This document shows, piece after piece, positions 25,947-35,702 of a DNA stretch of 37,526 bases (within the stretch, counting starts at the first letter, position 1; each line of letters begins with the position of its first letter). The DNA is from Sphingomonadales bacterium (GTDB lineage: Bacteria; Pseudomonadota; Alphaproteobacteria; Sphingomonadales; Sphingomonadaceae): contig JAIXQM010000072.1 in NCBI GenBank assembly GCA_027485735.1, positions 1-37,526 on the forward strand, given 5' to 3'. Position numbers and translations under genes: made by a program. Under the pieces are notes generated by a model. That model saw nothing but the letters and a program-made list of their open reading frames with translations. It was not told where the DNA came from and did no database searches.

Positions 25947-25981
25947 TGAATTACAGCTTGAATTGAGGGCGATAGCGCCGA

Positions 25982-27430
25982 TCATGCCGCCTGGGCCTCA
26001 TAAAGGCGCACAGCGGAGCGCAAACGGTCCACGGTTACCAGCTTTTCACCCGCGTCGCGGGCCGCACGCTCTGCCGCATCACGCAAACGCTTGGCCGCAG
26101 AGATTCGCACCAAAACCGGCTCCTTGTCGACAATTCGGTCGAGCTCTGAACGGGCCTCGTCTTCCCAGCCCACCGCTTCCAGCAGGCGCGACGGCGTCGC
26201 ATCGGCCTTGTCCATCATGGTGGACAGCGGCAGGATGAAGAACAGCGCATCGAACAGGGCGTTGCACACTTCCTGCATGATCCAGGTACATCCCGCATAG
26301 CCCATGAACGGCGTGCCGGTGTGGCGGCGGATGGCGGCACCGGGGAAGCTGGCGTTGATGTAGATCGACCGGCTGTTCGATTCGGCCATGTACATGCGTT
26401 CGTTGTAGCTGCCGAACACGATCAGCGGGCTCGACGTGGCGATGGCCTGCTTCACGGCTTCGTTGTCGGGCTTCACGCCGGCGTTGCGCTGGAAGTCGAA
26501 CACGCAGGGCATGCCCATGTCATCTTCCAGGAACACCTTCATGCCGCGGGCATAGGTTTCCGTCGCCACGATGCCAAAGCTGGCGGTGGCAAAGAAATCC
26601 TGGGTGACCGAACGCCACAGATCCCACAGCGGCTTGATGGTGGTGTGCTTTTCCTTCTCGATGAAGGGTTCCGGGTCCACCCCGGTCAGCTCACCCAGCT
26701 TGCGCAGGAAGGCGGTGGTGCTGGCCAGACCGATGGGGGCTTGGAGATAGGGCCGCTCCAGCGTCTCGCACAGGTTGCGGCCCCATTCGCGGTACATGCA
26801 CACGTTCACCGACGCATCGGCAAGGCGGCGGATATCGGCAAGGTGCGTGCCCAGCGGGAACACCATGTTCACTTCGCAGCCCATGCCTTCGATCAGGCGG
26901 CGGATCTCCGCCAGGTCCGACGGCATGTTGAAGGTGCCATATTGCGGGCCGATGATGTTGACGAGCGGCTTCTCGCCCTCTTTCCGCACCTTGGGTGCCG
27001 GCATCTTCTTCGGGCCGAATTCCTTCCACAGCCAGGTCAGCGCGCGGTCGGCGGCCTGCCATTGATCCTCATCGATGGTGCGCGGCAGGAAGCGAACGAT
27101 GCTGGTGCCTTCCGGCGTCACGCCGCCGCCGATCATTTCGGCGATGGAGCCGGTGACGACGACCGCAGGCAGCGCCGGATCGAGCGTGCGCCAGGCACGC
27201 TTCATGGCGCCCTCGGTGCCGGTCTTGGCCAGTTCATCCTCGCCCAGGCCGGTAACAACGATGGGCAGTTCGTGCGGCGGCAGGCCGTCGGTATAGTGCA
27301 GCACCGAAGTGACCGGCAAATTCTCGCAGCCCACCGGGCCATCGATGACAACCTGCAGGCCCTTCACCGAGGTGAAGCTGTACACGGCGCCCCAATAGCC
27401 GCCGGCCCTATCATGATCGAGCACGAGCAT
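25982..27430 (-). CDS. bchZ: Chlorophyllide a reductase subunit Z
   Basis: A 482-residue NifK-like subunit of the nitrogenase-related chlorophyllide oxidoreductase. With BchY it forms the catalytic component that reduces ring B in bacteriochlorophyll a synthesis. The start reads [17 protein letters not shown], with [24 protein letters not shown] containing a cluster-ligating Cys. The C-terminus carries the [27 protein letters not shown] light-independent-reductase tail, cut here by family variation. It begins five bases from the bchY stop, so is co-translated. Confidence 0.97.
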   Translation of the reverse strand: MLVLDHDRAGGYWGAVYSFTSVKGLQVVIDGPVGCENLPVTSVLHYTDGLPPHELPIVVTGLGEDELAKTGTEGAMKRAWRTLDPALPAVVVTGSIAEMIGGGVTPEGTSIVRFLPRTIDEDQWQAADRALTWLWKEFGPKKMPAPKVRKEGEKPLVNIIGPQYGTFNMPSDLAEIRRLIEGMGCEVNMVFPLGTHLADIRRLADASVNVCMYREWGRNLCETLERPYLQAPIGLASTTAFLRKLGELTGVDPEPFIEKEKHTTIKPLWDLWRSVTQDFFATASFGIVATETYARGMKVFLEDDMGMPCVFDFQRNAGVKPDNEAVKQAIATSSPLIVFGSYNERMYMAESNSRSIYINASFPGAAIRRHTGTPFMGYAGCTWIMQEVCNALFDALFFILPLSTMMDKADATPSRLLEAVGWEDEARSELDRIVDKEPVLVRISAAKRLRDAAERAARDAGEKLVTVDRLRSAVRLYEAQAA

Positions 27431-27434
27431 GGCG

Positions 27435-28934
27435 TCAGTCCCCGATCGCTTCGCTCGCCTTGGCGGCGGCGATCATCTTGCCTGCGTATTTCTTCTTGAA
27501 CTCGGGCCGGTCACGAGGGACCTCTTCCCAGATGCCGGCGGCATGGCCTTCGCCAACGCCCTGGAAAAAGTCCTTCATCATGTCGAAACGGCCCTTGTTA
27601 CCAAGCGCACCGTTGATCACCTGGGCCAGGCTGCCGGCGCCGGCCGGCCCCATCAGCGGCCGTGCCGAGATGAGGTTGGTGAAATACAGGCCGGGGATGG
27701 CGCGCGTCTTGGCGTGCTGCACCACCGGCGTGGTGCCGATGGCCAGATCGGGGCGATATTCCTCCACCGCGGCGATGTCCTGTTCCAGGCTGGCGCGATA
27801 CTGGATGCGCACACCCTTGGCTTCCAGCCACTCGCGATCGGGATCGGACCATTTGGTGCGCGGGCAGGCAGTGCCGACATAGGGCACATCGGCACCGGAT
27901 TCGATCAGCAGACGCGCCACCAGCAGTTCCGAGCCCTCGTAACCTGAAACCGTGATGCGGCCCTTGATAGGCTTGGCCGAAAGCGCGCCGGTGATCGCCG
28001 GCAGCCACTTGTTCTGCGCGGCGGCGACCTTGTCAGCGGGCAGCCCGAACGCGTCGCCGATGGCAGCCAACCAGGCGGCGGTGCCATCCCGGCCGACCGG
28101 GGCCGAACCAACGACGGTGCGGCCGGCGGCTTCGAATTCACGCACGGCCGCCGTGTAGAACGGGTGGATGGCGGCCACCACCGGCGAGGCCAGCGCGGCA
28201 TACAGCTCGCGCCACTCGCGGGTCGGCACCACTGGCCCAGCCGTCAGGCCCATCGGCTCCAGCAGCATCGAAATGCCCACCGGATCGGCCGGGAACATTT
28301 CGCCGAGCAGTGTCACGGTCGGCTTGTCAGGCATCACGGCGGGCGCCGCGACCGGGCCGGCCATGATTTCATTGCGCGCGTAATTCAGCATCGCGCCGGC
28401 CAGCACGTCCTTGGCTTCGGCATGGGTCGGCACGCCAAAGCCCGGCACGTCGATGCCGATGATGCGCACACCGTTGATCGCATCGGGCAGCAACTGCAGC
28501 GGCACACCCGAAGCGGTCGGCACGCACAAATTGGTCACCACGATCGTGTCGTATTTTTCCGGATCGGCCATGTCGTGCACAGCGTCGCGGATATCCTCGA
28601 ACAACTTGCCGGTAACCAATGTTTCCGAATTGAACGGCACATAGCCCACCGTGCGCCGCGCTCCATAGAAGTGCGACGTGAAGGTGAGGCCATAAACGCA
28701 GCAGGCCGAGCCCGACAGGATGGTAGCGGTGCGGCGCATGCGCAGGCCAACGCGCAGGGAACCGAAGGCCGGGCACATGGATTGCGGCTGGTCGTGCGGG
28801 CCCTTGGGATAATCGGCGGCGTAGCGTTCCAGCACTTCAGACTTGCCGGCCTTGGCCGCTGCATCGCGCATCGTGTCGGCGCCGGCGTGGCAGCCGGCCC
28901 CTTCCGCGGGCGGAACCGCCAGGTCTTCAGACAT
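27435..28934 (-). CDS. bchY: Chlorophyllide a reductase subunit Y
   Basis: A 499-residue NifD-like subunit partnering BchZ. Cysteines near the N-terminus ([13 protein letters not shown] and [11 protein letters not shown]) fit the interface iron-sulfur cluster. Other family segments are [22 protein letters not shown] and [16 protein letters not shown]. The start at 28934 overlaps the bchX stop by eight bases; an upstream start at 28970 would overlap more without a better site. Confidence 0.97.
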   Translation of the reverse strand: MSEDLAVPPAEGAGCHAGADTMRDAAAKAGKSEVLERYAADYPKGPHDQPQSMCPAFGSLRVGLRMRRTATILSGSACCVYGLTFTSHFYGARRTVGYVPFNSETLVTGKLFEDIRDAVHDMADPEKYDTIVVTNLCVPTASGVPLQLLPDAINGVRIIGIDVPGFGVPTHAEAKDVLAGAMLNYARNEIMAGPVAAPAVMPDKPTVTLLGEMFPADPVGISMLLEPMGLTAGPVVPTREWRELYAALASPVVAAIHPFYTAAVREFEAAGRTVVGSAPVGRDGTAAWLAAIGDAFGLPADKVAAAQNKWLPAITGALSAKPIKGRITVSGYEGSELLVARLLIESGADVPYVGTACPRTKWSDPDREWLEAKGVRIQYRASLEQDIAAVEEYRPDLAIGTTPVVQHAKTRAIPGLYFTNLISARPLMGPAGAGSLAQVINGALGNKGRFDMMKDFFQGVGEGHAAGIWEEVPRDRPEFKKKYAGKMIAAAKASEAIGD

Positions 28935-29922
28935 TGTCGTACACCACTTCCAGGCTCGGCTTCGTCTCATAGACGCCGCCGCGCATGTCTGCCTGAGAAG
29001 CCGGTTTCAGGGTGAAGTTGCCACCGGTATCTTCCGGCTTGAACAGGCCGAGCAGGCCATCCTGATCGAGTGGGGTCGGCCGCACCGGCGGCGCGGTTGC
29101 AACGGCTTCTGCCAGTTCGGCGAACAGCGGGCCCCACTGGCTGTCTGACGTGCCGATGATCTGATAATTGGCGGATTTCTTGCGGATATCTTCGTGCGCT
29201 GGGATGCTGACCAGCACCGGGATGCCGACCGCCTTGGCAAAGGCCTGGGCCTCGCCCGAACCATCGTCCTTGTTGATCAGGATGCCGGCGACGCCAACAT
29301 TGCCGCCCATCTTGCGGAAATATTCCACCGCCTTGCAGACATTGTTGGCGACATAGAGCGATTGCAGATCGTTCGAACCGACCACGATCACCTTCTGGCA
29401 CATGTCGCGGGCGATCGGCAGGCCAAAGCCGCCGCACACCACGTCGCCCAGGAAATCGAGCAGGACGTAATCAAAGCCCCAATCGTGGAAGCCCAATTTT
29501 TCCAGGGTTTCAAAGCCGTGGATGATGCCGCGACCACCGCAGCCACGGCCAACCTCGGGCCCGCCCAGTTCCATGGCGAACACGCCGTCGCGCTGGAAGC
29601 AGACGTCTTCAATCGAGAGCTCTTCGCCCGAAAGCTTCTTCTTGGACGAGGTTTCGATGATCGTCGGCGTCGCCTTGCCGCCAAACAGCAGGCTGGTGGT
29701 GTCGCTCTTGGGATCGCAGCCGATCAGCAGCACGCGCTTGCCCTGCTGCGCCATCATGTAGGAGAGGTTGGCGAGCGCAAAGCTCTTGCCGGAACCGCCC
29801 TTGCCGTAAATGGCAATGATCTGGGTTTCCTTGGTGATTTCACCGGTGTGAACGGGATCAGGTTCCAGTTCAGCCTCCTCGCGAAGCGCGGCAACCTGAT
29901 CGAGAAGATTATTGATGCTCAT
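28927..29922 (-). CDS. bchX: Chlorophyllide a reductase iron-protein subunit X
   Basis: A 331-residue NifH-like ATPase that feeds electrons to BchYZ. It has the P-loop YGKGGSGKS, switch segment GCDPKSDTT, and two cysteines for the intersubunit [4Fe-4S] cluster in GRGCGGRGII and DVVCGGFGLP. The ATG at 29922 shares four bases with the bchC stop (ATGA) and is preceded by GGAGAG at seven bases, so this start is preferred to one 36 bases upstream. Confidence 0.97.
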   Translation of the reverse strand: MSINNLLDQVAALREEAELEPDPVHTGEITKETQIIAIYGKGGSGKSFALANLSYMMAQQGKRVLLIGCDPKSDTTSLLFGGKATPTIIETSSKKKLSGEELSIEDVCFQRDGVFAMELGGPEVGRGCGGRGIIHGFETLEKLGFHDWGFDYVLLDFLGDVVCGGFGLPIARDMCQKVIVVGSNDLQSLYVANNVCKAVEYFRKMGGNVGVAGILINKDDGSGEAQAFAKAVGIPVLVSIPAHEDIRKKSANYQIIGTSDSQWGPLFAELAEAVATAPPVRPTPLDQDGLLGLFKPEDTGGNFTLKPASQADMRGGVYETKPSLEVVYDNV

Positions 29923-30851
29923 GCGATATCTCTCCAGTCGAAGACCATCTTGAGACAATTGGGGTCCGAAAAGGCCTGACCATAAGCGGTCGGGGCTTCT
30001 GATGCGGGTACCTTGTGCGTCACAAGGCCCTCGAGTGACAGCCTACCGCTGCCCACCAGCGCGAGCGAAGTCGCGAGGTCGTCAGGCTGGAACTCTGTGG
30101 CAATGCGGATGCGAAGTTCACGCCGGAATGCTGGCGCGAAGTTGAACGACAGCGGATCGCTGTAGAAGCCGGCCAGCACGATCTCGCCCCCACGCGCCAT
30201 GTGCATGACGGTCTGGTCGATCACGCGGTGGTCACCGCTGGCATCGTAGACCGAGCGGTAATCCCGCCGCTCGTCGGTCTCGGGCCTGACCACCCGATAT
30301 CCCTCTGCGCCCGCCATGCGGGCGTCATTGATTTCCCACACCGTCGGCTCCACACCAGCCGCCAGCGCGATGCGCGCCAGCAGGCGGCCGAGCACACCGT
30401 GGCCGATGATCAGATCCGGCATCTCGCCGCCCGCCACCGCATGCTGGGCGGTGGCAGCCAGGCTCATCAGCACGGCCTTTTCGTGGAGTTCGGCCGGCAG
30501 CGGGATCACCCGCGCCGCGCCAGTGATCAGCGTCTTGGCCTGGCCGCCAAACAGCCCGCGCGCGCCTTCGAATTTCGATGATCCCGGCACGAACACCGTC
30601 TTGCCGATCATCGCGGTCGCATTCTCGCCGGCGTCCACCACCGTGCCGACCGCTTCATATCCGGGAACCAACGGATATCCCATGCCGGGGAACATGGGCA
30701 TGGATCCATTGTACATCAGCTTTTCCGTACCCATGGAAATGCCTGAAAAGTCGATCGACACCACCACGTCATCGGCTTGGCAGGGCGTGAGCGTCAGCGA
30801 GCGCAATGTAACGCGCTCAGGCTCTTCCACCACAACAGCCAGTGTTTCCAT
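29919..30851 (-). CDS. bchC: Bacteriochlorophyllide a dehydrogenase (3-hydroxyethyl oxidation)
   Basis: A 310-residue medium-chain-dehydrogenase-like protein that oxidises the C3 hydroxyethyl group to acetyl in bacteriochlorophyll a synthesis. Recognisable segments are SGISMGTEKLMYNGSMP, MGYPLVPGYEAVGTV, the dinucleotide-binding region around LIIGHGVLGRLLARIAL, and the C-terminal FDWRDIA. It is the first gene of the bchCXYZ-pufBALMC run. A promoter with a PpsR-type site lies about 90 bases upstream. Confidence 0.97.
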   Translation of the reverse strand: METLAVVVEEPERVTLRSLTLTPCQADDVVVSIDFSGISMGTEKLMYNGSMPMFPGMGYPLVPGYEAVGTVVDAGENATAMIGKTVFVPGSSKFEGARGLFGGQAKTLITGAARVIPLPAELHEKAVLMSLAATAQHAVAGGEMPDLIIGHGVLGRLLARIALAAGVEPTVWEINDARMAGAEGYRVVRPETDERRDYRSVYDASGDHRVIDQTVMHMARGGEIVLAGFYSDPLSFNFAPAFRRELRIRIATEFQPDDLATSLALVGSGRLSLEGLVTHKVPASEAPTAYGQAFSDPNCLKMVFDWRDIA

Positions 30852-30913
30852 TCAAACAACCCCATAAGGAAACCGGCCAGTTTTGCCCCGCTGAGCCGTC
30901 CCAATGCAATGGC

Positions 30914-30954
30914 TAATATCCAAAGCGCCCTGCGGCTGTAAAGCGCACATGACA
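30914..30954 (-). promoter_or_regulatory. bchC promoter with overlapping PpsR/CrtJ-type operator
   Basis: On the minus strand a TTTACA -35 box (30937-30942) and an ATATTA -10 box (30914-30919) are separated by exactly 17 bases. A perfect TGT-N12-ACA palindrome (30937-30954) covers the -35 box. This is the consensus of the redox- and light-responsive repressor PpsR/CrtJ, and the overlap resembles the known Rhodobacter bchC promoter. The regulator gene itself is not in this window. Confidence 0.72.
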
Positions 30955-31028
30955 GATCGGAAAGCAAAAAATTGGACGGGCTTGGTCGTCTTTAGGCTTG
31001 ACGAAACCGGCAAACGCCGTTCCGCAGC

Positions 31029-32189
31029 TCAGCGCTGTGCAACGATCAGCCTGGTGACCATTGGCAGCGCCGTGGCCACCTCGCGCGCGCTGCCGAATCC
31101 GGCTTCGGCCAGCAGCGCCAGATAAGCCGCCACCGTGCGGGGCCGGCCCGATCCCATCGCCCACAGATAGAGGCCGAAATAGGCATCGCCCATCACTTCG
31201 GCGCCCATCGTGCCGGCCATCGGTTCGGCCAGCAGCAGGCGGCCGCCAGGCGGCAAGGCGGCATGGGCCTTGCGCAGCAGCGCGCGCACCACATCATCAT
31301 CATGATCATGGCAGATGCGCACCAGGCTGATCACGTCAGCACCCTGCGGCAGCGGATCATCGCGGAAACTGCCGCCGTGCAGCGAGACGTGGGAAAGCCC
31401 CCGCGCCGCCAGCTTGGCTTTCGCGCCGTCCACCACGGCGGGCAGATCGAACAATTTCAGGCTCAGGCGCGGGTGGCGCTGCGCCACTTCGGCGAGGAAG
31501 GCGCCATGGCCGCCGCCCACATCCATCAGGCAGGTGTGGCGGCTGAAATCATAGGCATCCAGCACCTGTTCGGCCACCATCGGCTGACTGGCCGCCATCA
31601 GCGCCGAATAGGGCGCTACCGCCCCTTCGCCGCCGCCCTGCCAACTGGCCGCATCGGTGGCTGCCGGCAGCCCCTGCCCGGCGGCCGGTGCATAGGTCCA
31701 GAACGCCGCCAGCTTGCCCTGCCCGCGCCCGCCTTTCAGCATGGCGATGGGATCGGCCAGATCATCATAGAAGATCTTGTGATGCTCGATCATCGCCAGC
31801 GCGCCCTGGTTGGTCGAAAGCGCCGCGCCGCGCTGGCCCAGCACCCACAGATCGGGCGCCGCCAGTTCCACCAGATCAATCGCCTTCGCCGCGCCCAGCA
31901 GCCGCTGCATCGCTTCTTGGGCAAGGCCCGCGCCCTGCGCCAGTTCGGCGGTGCTGGCCGGCCCGTTGCCCAGGCGGCGAATCACGCCGGCATCAACGGT
32001 CGCAGTCAGCGCCTTGGTCTGCACGAAACCGGTGATCACCGCGAACATGGCATTGGCGTGATAGCGCGCAGTGCGCCGCATCAACGGGTTGCGCATGGCA
32101 AAACGCTGGAACGCCGGATTGGCCAGCATCCGGTTGCGCGCGTTCAGCCAGCGCAATTTCCACGCGTAAGAGGCCGTGTTTTCAGCCAT
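31029..32189 (-). CDS. crtF: Carotenoid O-methyltransferase (demethylspheroidene O-methyltransferase)
   Basis: A 386-residue SAM-dependent methyltransferase that methylates the C1 hydroxyl of acyclic carotenoids. It has an N-terminal dimerisation/winged-helix region (residues 1-180) and the SAM-binding motif LMDVGGGHGAF near residue 220. The RICHDHDDDVVRALLR and GGRLLLAEPMAGT segments follow, as in plant-type small-molecule O-methyltransferases and CrtF. Start ATG 32189; an in-frame GTG nine bases earlier is the alternative. Its place before bchC is the standard crtF-bchC arrangement; no crtE lies beside it. Confidence 0.9.
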   Translation of the reverse strand: MAENTASYAWKLRWLNARNRMLANPAFQRFAMRNPLMRRTARYHANAMFAVITGFVQTKALTATVDAGVIRRLGNGPASTAELAQGAGLAQEAMQRLLGAAKAIDLVELAAPDLWVLGQRGAALSTNQGALAMIEHHKIFYDDLADPIAMLKGGRGQGKLAAFWTYAPAAGQGLPAATDAASWQGGGEGAVAPYSALMAASQPMVAEQVLDAYDFSRHTCLMDVGGGHGAFLAEVAQRHPRLSLKLFDLPAVVDGAKAKLAARGLSHVSLHGGSFRDDPLPQGADVISLVRICHDHDDDVVRALLRKAHAALPPGGRLLLAEPMAGTMGAEVMGDAYFGLYLWAMGSGRPRTVAAYLALLAEAGFGSAREVATALPMVTRLIVAQR

Positions 32190-32217
32190 GTGCCCCACAA
32201 GCTCGTCTCAAACCGTC

Positions 32218-32250
32218 TGGACAGTCGCTGCCCAAAGGTCAATCATGACC
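32218..32250 (+). promoter_or_regulatory. Candidate crtD promoter with overlapping palindrome
   Basis: TGGACA (32218-32223) and AATCAT (32241-32246) are 17 bases apart and resemble sigma-70 elements. The -10 lies within the palindrome GGTCA-ATCA-TGACC (32237-32250), a possible operator. It sits in the 98-base gap between divergent crtF and crtD. No perfect TGT-N12-ACA site is present here. Confidence 0.4.
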
Positions 32251-32287
32251 CCTGTGGTCAGGTTTAGCTGCCAGACCTTAACGATAG

Positions 32288-33862
32288 ATGATTCGGAAGT
32301 GCGATTTGGCAGGCCCTGACAGCGTTGTCATCATCGGAGCCGGCATGGCGGGCCTGTCGGCTGCCGTGCTGCTGGCGGCGCGCGGCGTGCCGGTGACCGT
32401 GGTGGAGCGCATGGGCGCCCCCGGCGGCAAGCTGCGCACGGTCGATGTGGGCGGCGTGCCGGTGGATGCCGGCCCCACTGTTTTCACCCATCGCCCGGTG
32501 TTCGAACGCATCTTTGCCGATGCCGGCACCACGCTCGACGCGCATCTCACCCTCCACAAATCCGATCGCCTCGCCCGCCACGCCTGGCAGGATGGCAGCA
32601 GCCTTGATCTGTGGGCCGATCACGCCCGCAGCCGCGATGCCGTCGCGGCCTTTGCCGGCCCGCGTGAGGCCGAAGGCTGGACGCGCTTTCAGGCCGAATC
32701 CGCCCGCATCTGGAACGCGCTGGAAACCCGCTTCATGGAAAGCCCGGCGATGGGCCCCGTTGGCCTCACGCTGAAATACGCCCCCTTCCACCTGCACGAG
32801 ATGTTCGCGATCAACCCGTTCGCGACCCTGTGGAACACATTGGGCAAATATTTCCGCGATCCGCGCCTGCACCAGCTATACGGCCGCTATGCCACCTACA
32901 CCGGCGCCGATCCCTTCCAGGCCACCGCCACGCTGATGCTGATCGCCCATCTGGAGGCGCGCGGCGTCTGGCTGGTGGAAGGCGGCATGCACGAAGTCGC
33001 CCGCCAGATGGCGCTGCTCGCCGAGCGGCTGGGGGCGAAATTCCATTACAATGCCCATGTTTCCGAAATCATGGTACGGAACGGCCGCGCTGCCGGGGTG
33101 AAGCTCGCCAGCGGCGAGGAACTCCCCGCCCACGACATCCTCTCCAACAGCGACATTTCCGCTCTCGCCGATGGCCGCTTCGGCGCTGCCGCGTCGGGGG
33201 CCGTCACCGGCGTCAAACCCCACGAACGCTCGCTCTCCGCCCTCGTCACCATGATGACGGCCGAAACCAGCGGCTTCGAGATGGACCGGCACAACGTCTT
33301 CTTCTCCACCGACTATGCCGCCGAATTCCGGCACATCTTCGGTGAACACCGCCTGCCCGCCGAACCCAGCATCTATATCTGCGCGCAGGATCGTGGCATC
33401 GGCAGACCACCCGACGGCCCCGAACGCCTGCAACTCATCGTCAACGCCCCGCCCACCGGCGACGGCTCCCCACCAACGCCAGAGGAGATGGAACAATGTC
33501 AGACAGCAACGCTGGCGGTCCTCGCCCGGTGCGGGCTGACACTGAAACCAACAGCGATGGTGCCAGTGGGCCCAGCGATGTTCGAGGCGCTTTTCCCTTC
33601 GAGCGGTGGGGCCCTTTATGGTCGGGCCTCGCACGGGTGGCAGGCCAGCTTCCGCCGGCCTGGCAGCAAGACGAAGCTGCCCGGGCTCTGGGTCGCCAGT
33701 GGTTCGGCGCACCCGGGAGCGGGCGTGCCGATGGCGGCCTTGTCCGGCCGCTTGGCGAGCGCAGCGATCCTGCAGGCCCGCGCTTCGATCAGGACGTTGC
33801 ACCCGGTGGCTACCGCTGGTGGTATGTCGACGCCGAAAGCGACTGCGGACAATATGGCCTGA
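32288..33862 (+). CDS. crtD: 1-hydroxycarotenoid 3,4-desaturase
   Basis: A 524-residue FAD-dependent desaturase of the CrtI family, acting on hydroxylated acyclic carotenoids. The N-terminal dinucleotide loop GAGMAGLSAA is at 17-26, followed by GAPGGKLRTVDVGGVPVDAGPTVF (family start, subdivided by motif). The C-terminal carotene-desaturase signature is GSAHPGAGVPMAALSG. Its neighbours crtC and crtF favour CrtD over phytoene desaturase CrtI. About 27 residues after the conserved end appear to be read-through in the region that encodes the start of CrtC in another frame. Confidence 0.9.
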   Translation: MIRKCDLAGPDSVVIIGAGMAGLSAAVLLAARGVPVTVVERMGAPGGKLRTVDVGGVPVDAGPTVFTHRPVFERIFADAGTTLDAHLTLHKSDRLARHAWQDGSSLDLWADHARSRDAVAAFAGPREAEGWTRFQAESARIWNALETRFMESPAMGPVGLTLKYAPFHLHEMFAINPFATLWNTLGKYFRDPRLHQLYGRYATYTGADPFQATATLMLIAHLEARGVWLVEGGMHEVARQMALLAERLGAKFHYNAHVSEIMVRNGRAAGVKLASGEELPAHDILSNSDISALADGRFGAAASGAVTGVKPHERSLSALVTMMTAETSGFEMDRHNVFFSTDYAAEFRHIFGEHRLPAEPSIYICAQDRGIGRPPDGPERLQLIVNAPPTGDGSPPTPEEMEQCQTATLAVLARCGLTLKPTAMVPVGPAMFEALFPSSGGALYGRASHGWQASFRRPGSKTKLPGLWVASGSAHPGAGVPMAALSGRLASAAILQARASIRTLHPVATAGGMSTPKATADNMA

Positions 33863-34695
33863 CGATCATCGCCTTCATCGGCTCGGTTTTCTCCCCCTAT
33901 TACAAGGCCGCCGGCCGCGATGCCCCGGAAGATCATGTTTCCCTGAACGTCGCGCTCTATGGCAAGGGCTGCCGCCGCTGGGCGATGACAGAGCGCGGCA
34001 CCGGTGCCCTGTTCCGCGAGTCCGCCACGCTGCGCATCGGCCCCAGCCAGCTGCGCTGGGATGGCGCCACGCTGGTGATCGATATCGAGGAAGAATGCGC
34101 CGTTCTGCCGATGAAAGTCCGCGGCCAGGTGCGGGTGACGCCGCAAGTCTATGGCCAGCGCCGCTTCCGGCTGGATCCCGGCGGAAAGCATGTGTGGGAA
34201 CCGATCGGCCCCTGCGCGCGGGTGGAAGCCACGTTCACCAACCCCGATATCAAATGGGCCGGCACCGGATATCTGGATGCCAACCACGGCAGCGAATCAC
34301 TGGAAGACGGCTTTGCCGATTGGCAGTGGAGCCGGGCCCATCTGAAGGATGGCTCCACCGCGGTGATGTACGAAGGCCAGCTGAAAGACGGCGCCGATTT
34401 CGGCATGGCCCTGCGCATCACGCCCGATGGCCAGGCCGAAGTGATGGAAATGCCCGCCCCCGTGGTGCTGCCCAAAACCGCCTGGCGCCTTGACCGCATG
34501 ACCCGCGCCGACGCCGGCTACACCGCCCGCATCCGCGCCACCTGGGAAGACACGCCCTTCTACAGCCGCACCGCGCTCGCCACCCGCCTGTGGGGGGAGG
34601 ATGTGGTGGCCGTGCACGAATCGCTCAACATGCGGCGGTTTGATACGGGGGCGGTGCAGTGGATGCTGCCGTGGCGGATGCCGCGGAAGGTGTGA
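33496..34695 (+). CDS. crtC: Carotenoid 1,2-hydratase
   Basis: Adds water across the C1,2 double bond of neurosporene or lycopene-type carotenoids. The conserved core starts with PRFDQDVAPGGYRWWYVDAE and continues with GLTIIAFIGSVFSPYY, both standard for CrtC. The C-terminal third contains GTGYLDANHGSESLEDGF. Coding is certain only from about 33780. No ATG, GTG or TTG lies in frame close to that core. The nearest upstream starts are GTG 33637 and ATG 33496 (AGGAG eight bases before), both deep inside crtD in another reading frame. The true start is unresolved, and a sequencing indel is possible. Confidence 0.85.
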   Translation: MSDSNAGGPRPVRADTETNSDGASGPSDVRGAFPFERWGPLWSGLARVAGQLPPAWQQDEAARALGRQWFGAPGSGRADGGLVRPLGERSDPAGPRFDQDVAPGGYRWWYVDAESDCGQYGLTIIAFIGSVFSPYYKAAGRDAPEDHVSLNVALYGKGCRRWAMTERGTGALFRESATLRIGPSQLRWDGATLVIDIEEECAVLPMKVRGQVRVTPQVYGQRRFRLDPGGKHVWEPIGPCARVEATFTNPDIKWAGTGYLDANHGSESLEDGFADWQWSRAHLKDGSTAVMYEGQLKDGADFGMALRITPDGQAEVMEMPAPVVLPKTAWRLDRMTRADAGYTARIRATWEDTPFYSRTALATRLWGEDVVAVHESLNMRRFDTGAVQWMLPWRMPRKV

Positions 34696-34745
34696 GAAAA
34701 GATCAGTAACAAATCACCGCTCTATTGGTAAGTCACATAGGCCAA

Positions 34746-35702
34746 TCATCTTTGTTTTGCGATCAATGAACACCGCCTTGAGTCAACATCTATTAATATT
34801 GGCTTGTCGCGATCTGGAAGTTCATAGCTGTATCGATATACGATAGAAAAGTCATCTAAATCGGATCTCATATCTTTATTGTTGCATACTTTCTTTTCTA
34901 TTGAATCATTAAGGAATTTTACTAAATAACTATCTTTAACATCTCTACGAGTAATTGTATAAAGATAGGTAAAAGTTCGCCCTTTCACTACTGCACCATT
35001 CAGGCGGGTTACCTCGTCAATTTGCTGTGGCTTCAACTGCTCAGCGGCGCGTTTCAGCTGCAGCTCGACCGGATCCGTTCGATTATGAACGCCTGATTTT
35101 GACGAAATTTCGCTATCTTTGATGTTATCTTCGCTCATTACATCAAGTGCGGTCGACCCAACAAAGATGCAGAAGTATGCAATGGCTGCGATGACTGTCC
35201 TAGGAAACGTATTGGCAACATCGAACACTCTTGTAAAATTCGCTTGATCCCAATTCGTTTGCTTTCCTTCTTTCAGTTTTGAAAAGTTCATTGAATATTG
35301 AACGAGTGAAACAATCGGAATACCGAGGCCGAGGCCCTGCAGATATACTCCTAAATTGCGCTTGGCCGCTGTGCTAAAATTCAATCGCCTGTTCTGTAAG
35401 GTTTCCAACCTCAATCCAACGAGCGCCTTTCCCAGCGAATTTCCAAAAACTACTACGACAATTGAGTCCATTATCAGTGCAAATGGCAATAATACTAGAC
35501 CAATCAACTGCGAACCAGCGCGTCCTTCGAAAACATCCCTACTGAAAAATTCCGGTAGAAAAATCCCTACAACTAAAGCTATCACGCCAATATATATCGA
35601 CGTGTCTAAAAGCCTCGCCCATAAGCGAGGCCAAGGAGCAGCGTACGATCTAAAATTTCCATCTTCCCCGCCATCTGAAGGCACCGTGTCTAAATCAGAC
35701 AT
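34746..35702 (-). CDS. RDD family membrane protein
   Basis: A 318-residue integral membrane protein. The Arg-Asp-Asp-type signature is visible in RLWARLLDTSIY at about residues 26-37, and GNSLGKALVGLRL near 87-99 is typical of the domain. Helices are at about 36-50, 66-85, 115-135 and 165-185. A soluble C-terminal half of about 120 residues has no recognisable motif. Function is unknown; some RDD proteins are linked to transport. The gene is much richer in A and T and uses many AT-ending codons compared with its neighbours, which suggests recent transfer. It converges with crtC. Confidence 0.75.
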   Translation of the reverse strand: MSDLDTVPSDGGEDGNFRSYAAPWPRLWARLLDTSIYIGVIALVVGIFLPEFFSRDVFEGRAGSQLIGLVLLPFALIMDSIVVVVFGNSLGKALVGLRLETLQNRRLNFSTAAKRNLGVYLQGLGLGIPIVSLVQYSMNFSKLKEGKQTNWDQANFTRVFDVANTFPRTVIAAIAYFCIFVGSTALDVMSEDNIKDSEISSKSGVHNRTDPVELQLKRAAEQLKPQQIDEVTRLNGAVVKGRTFTYLYTITRRDVKDSYLVKFLNDSIEKKVCNNKDMRSDLDDFSIVYRYSYELPDRDKPILIDVDSRRCSLIAKQR

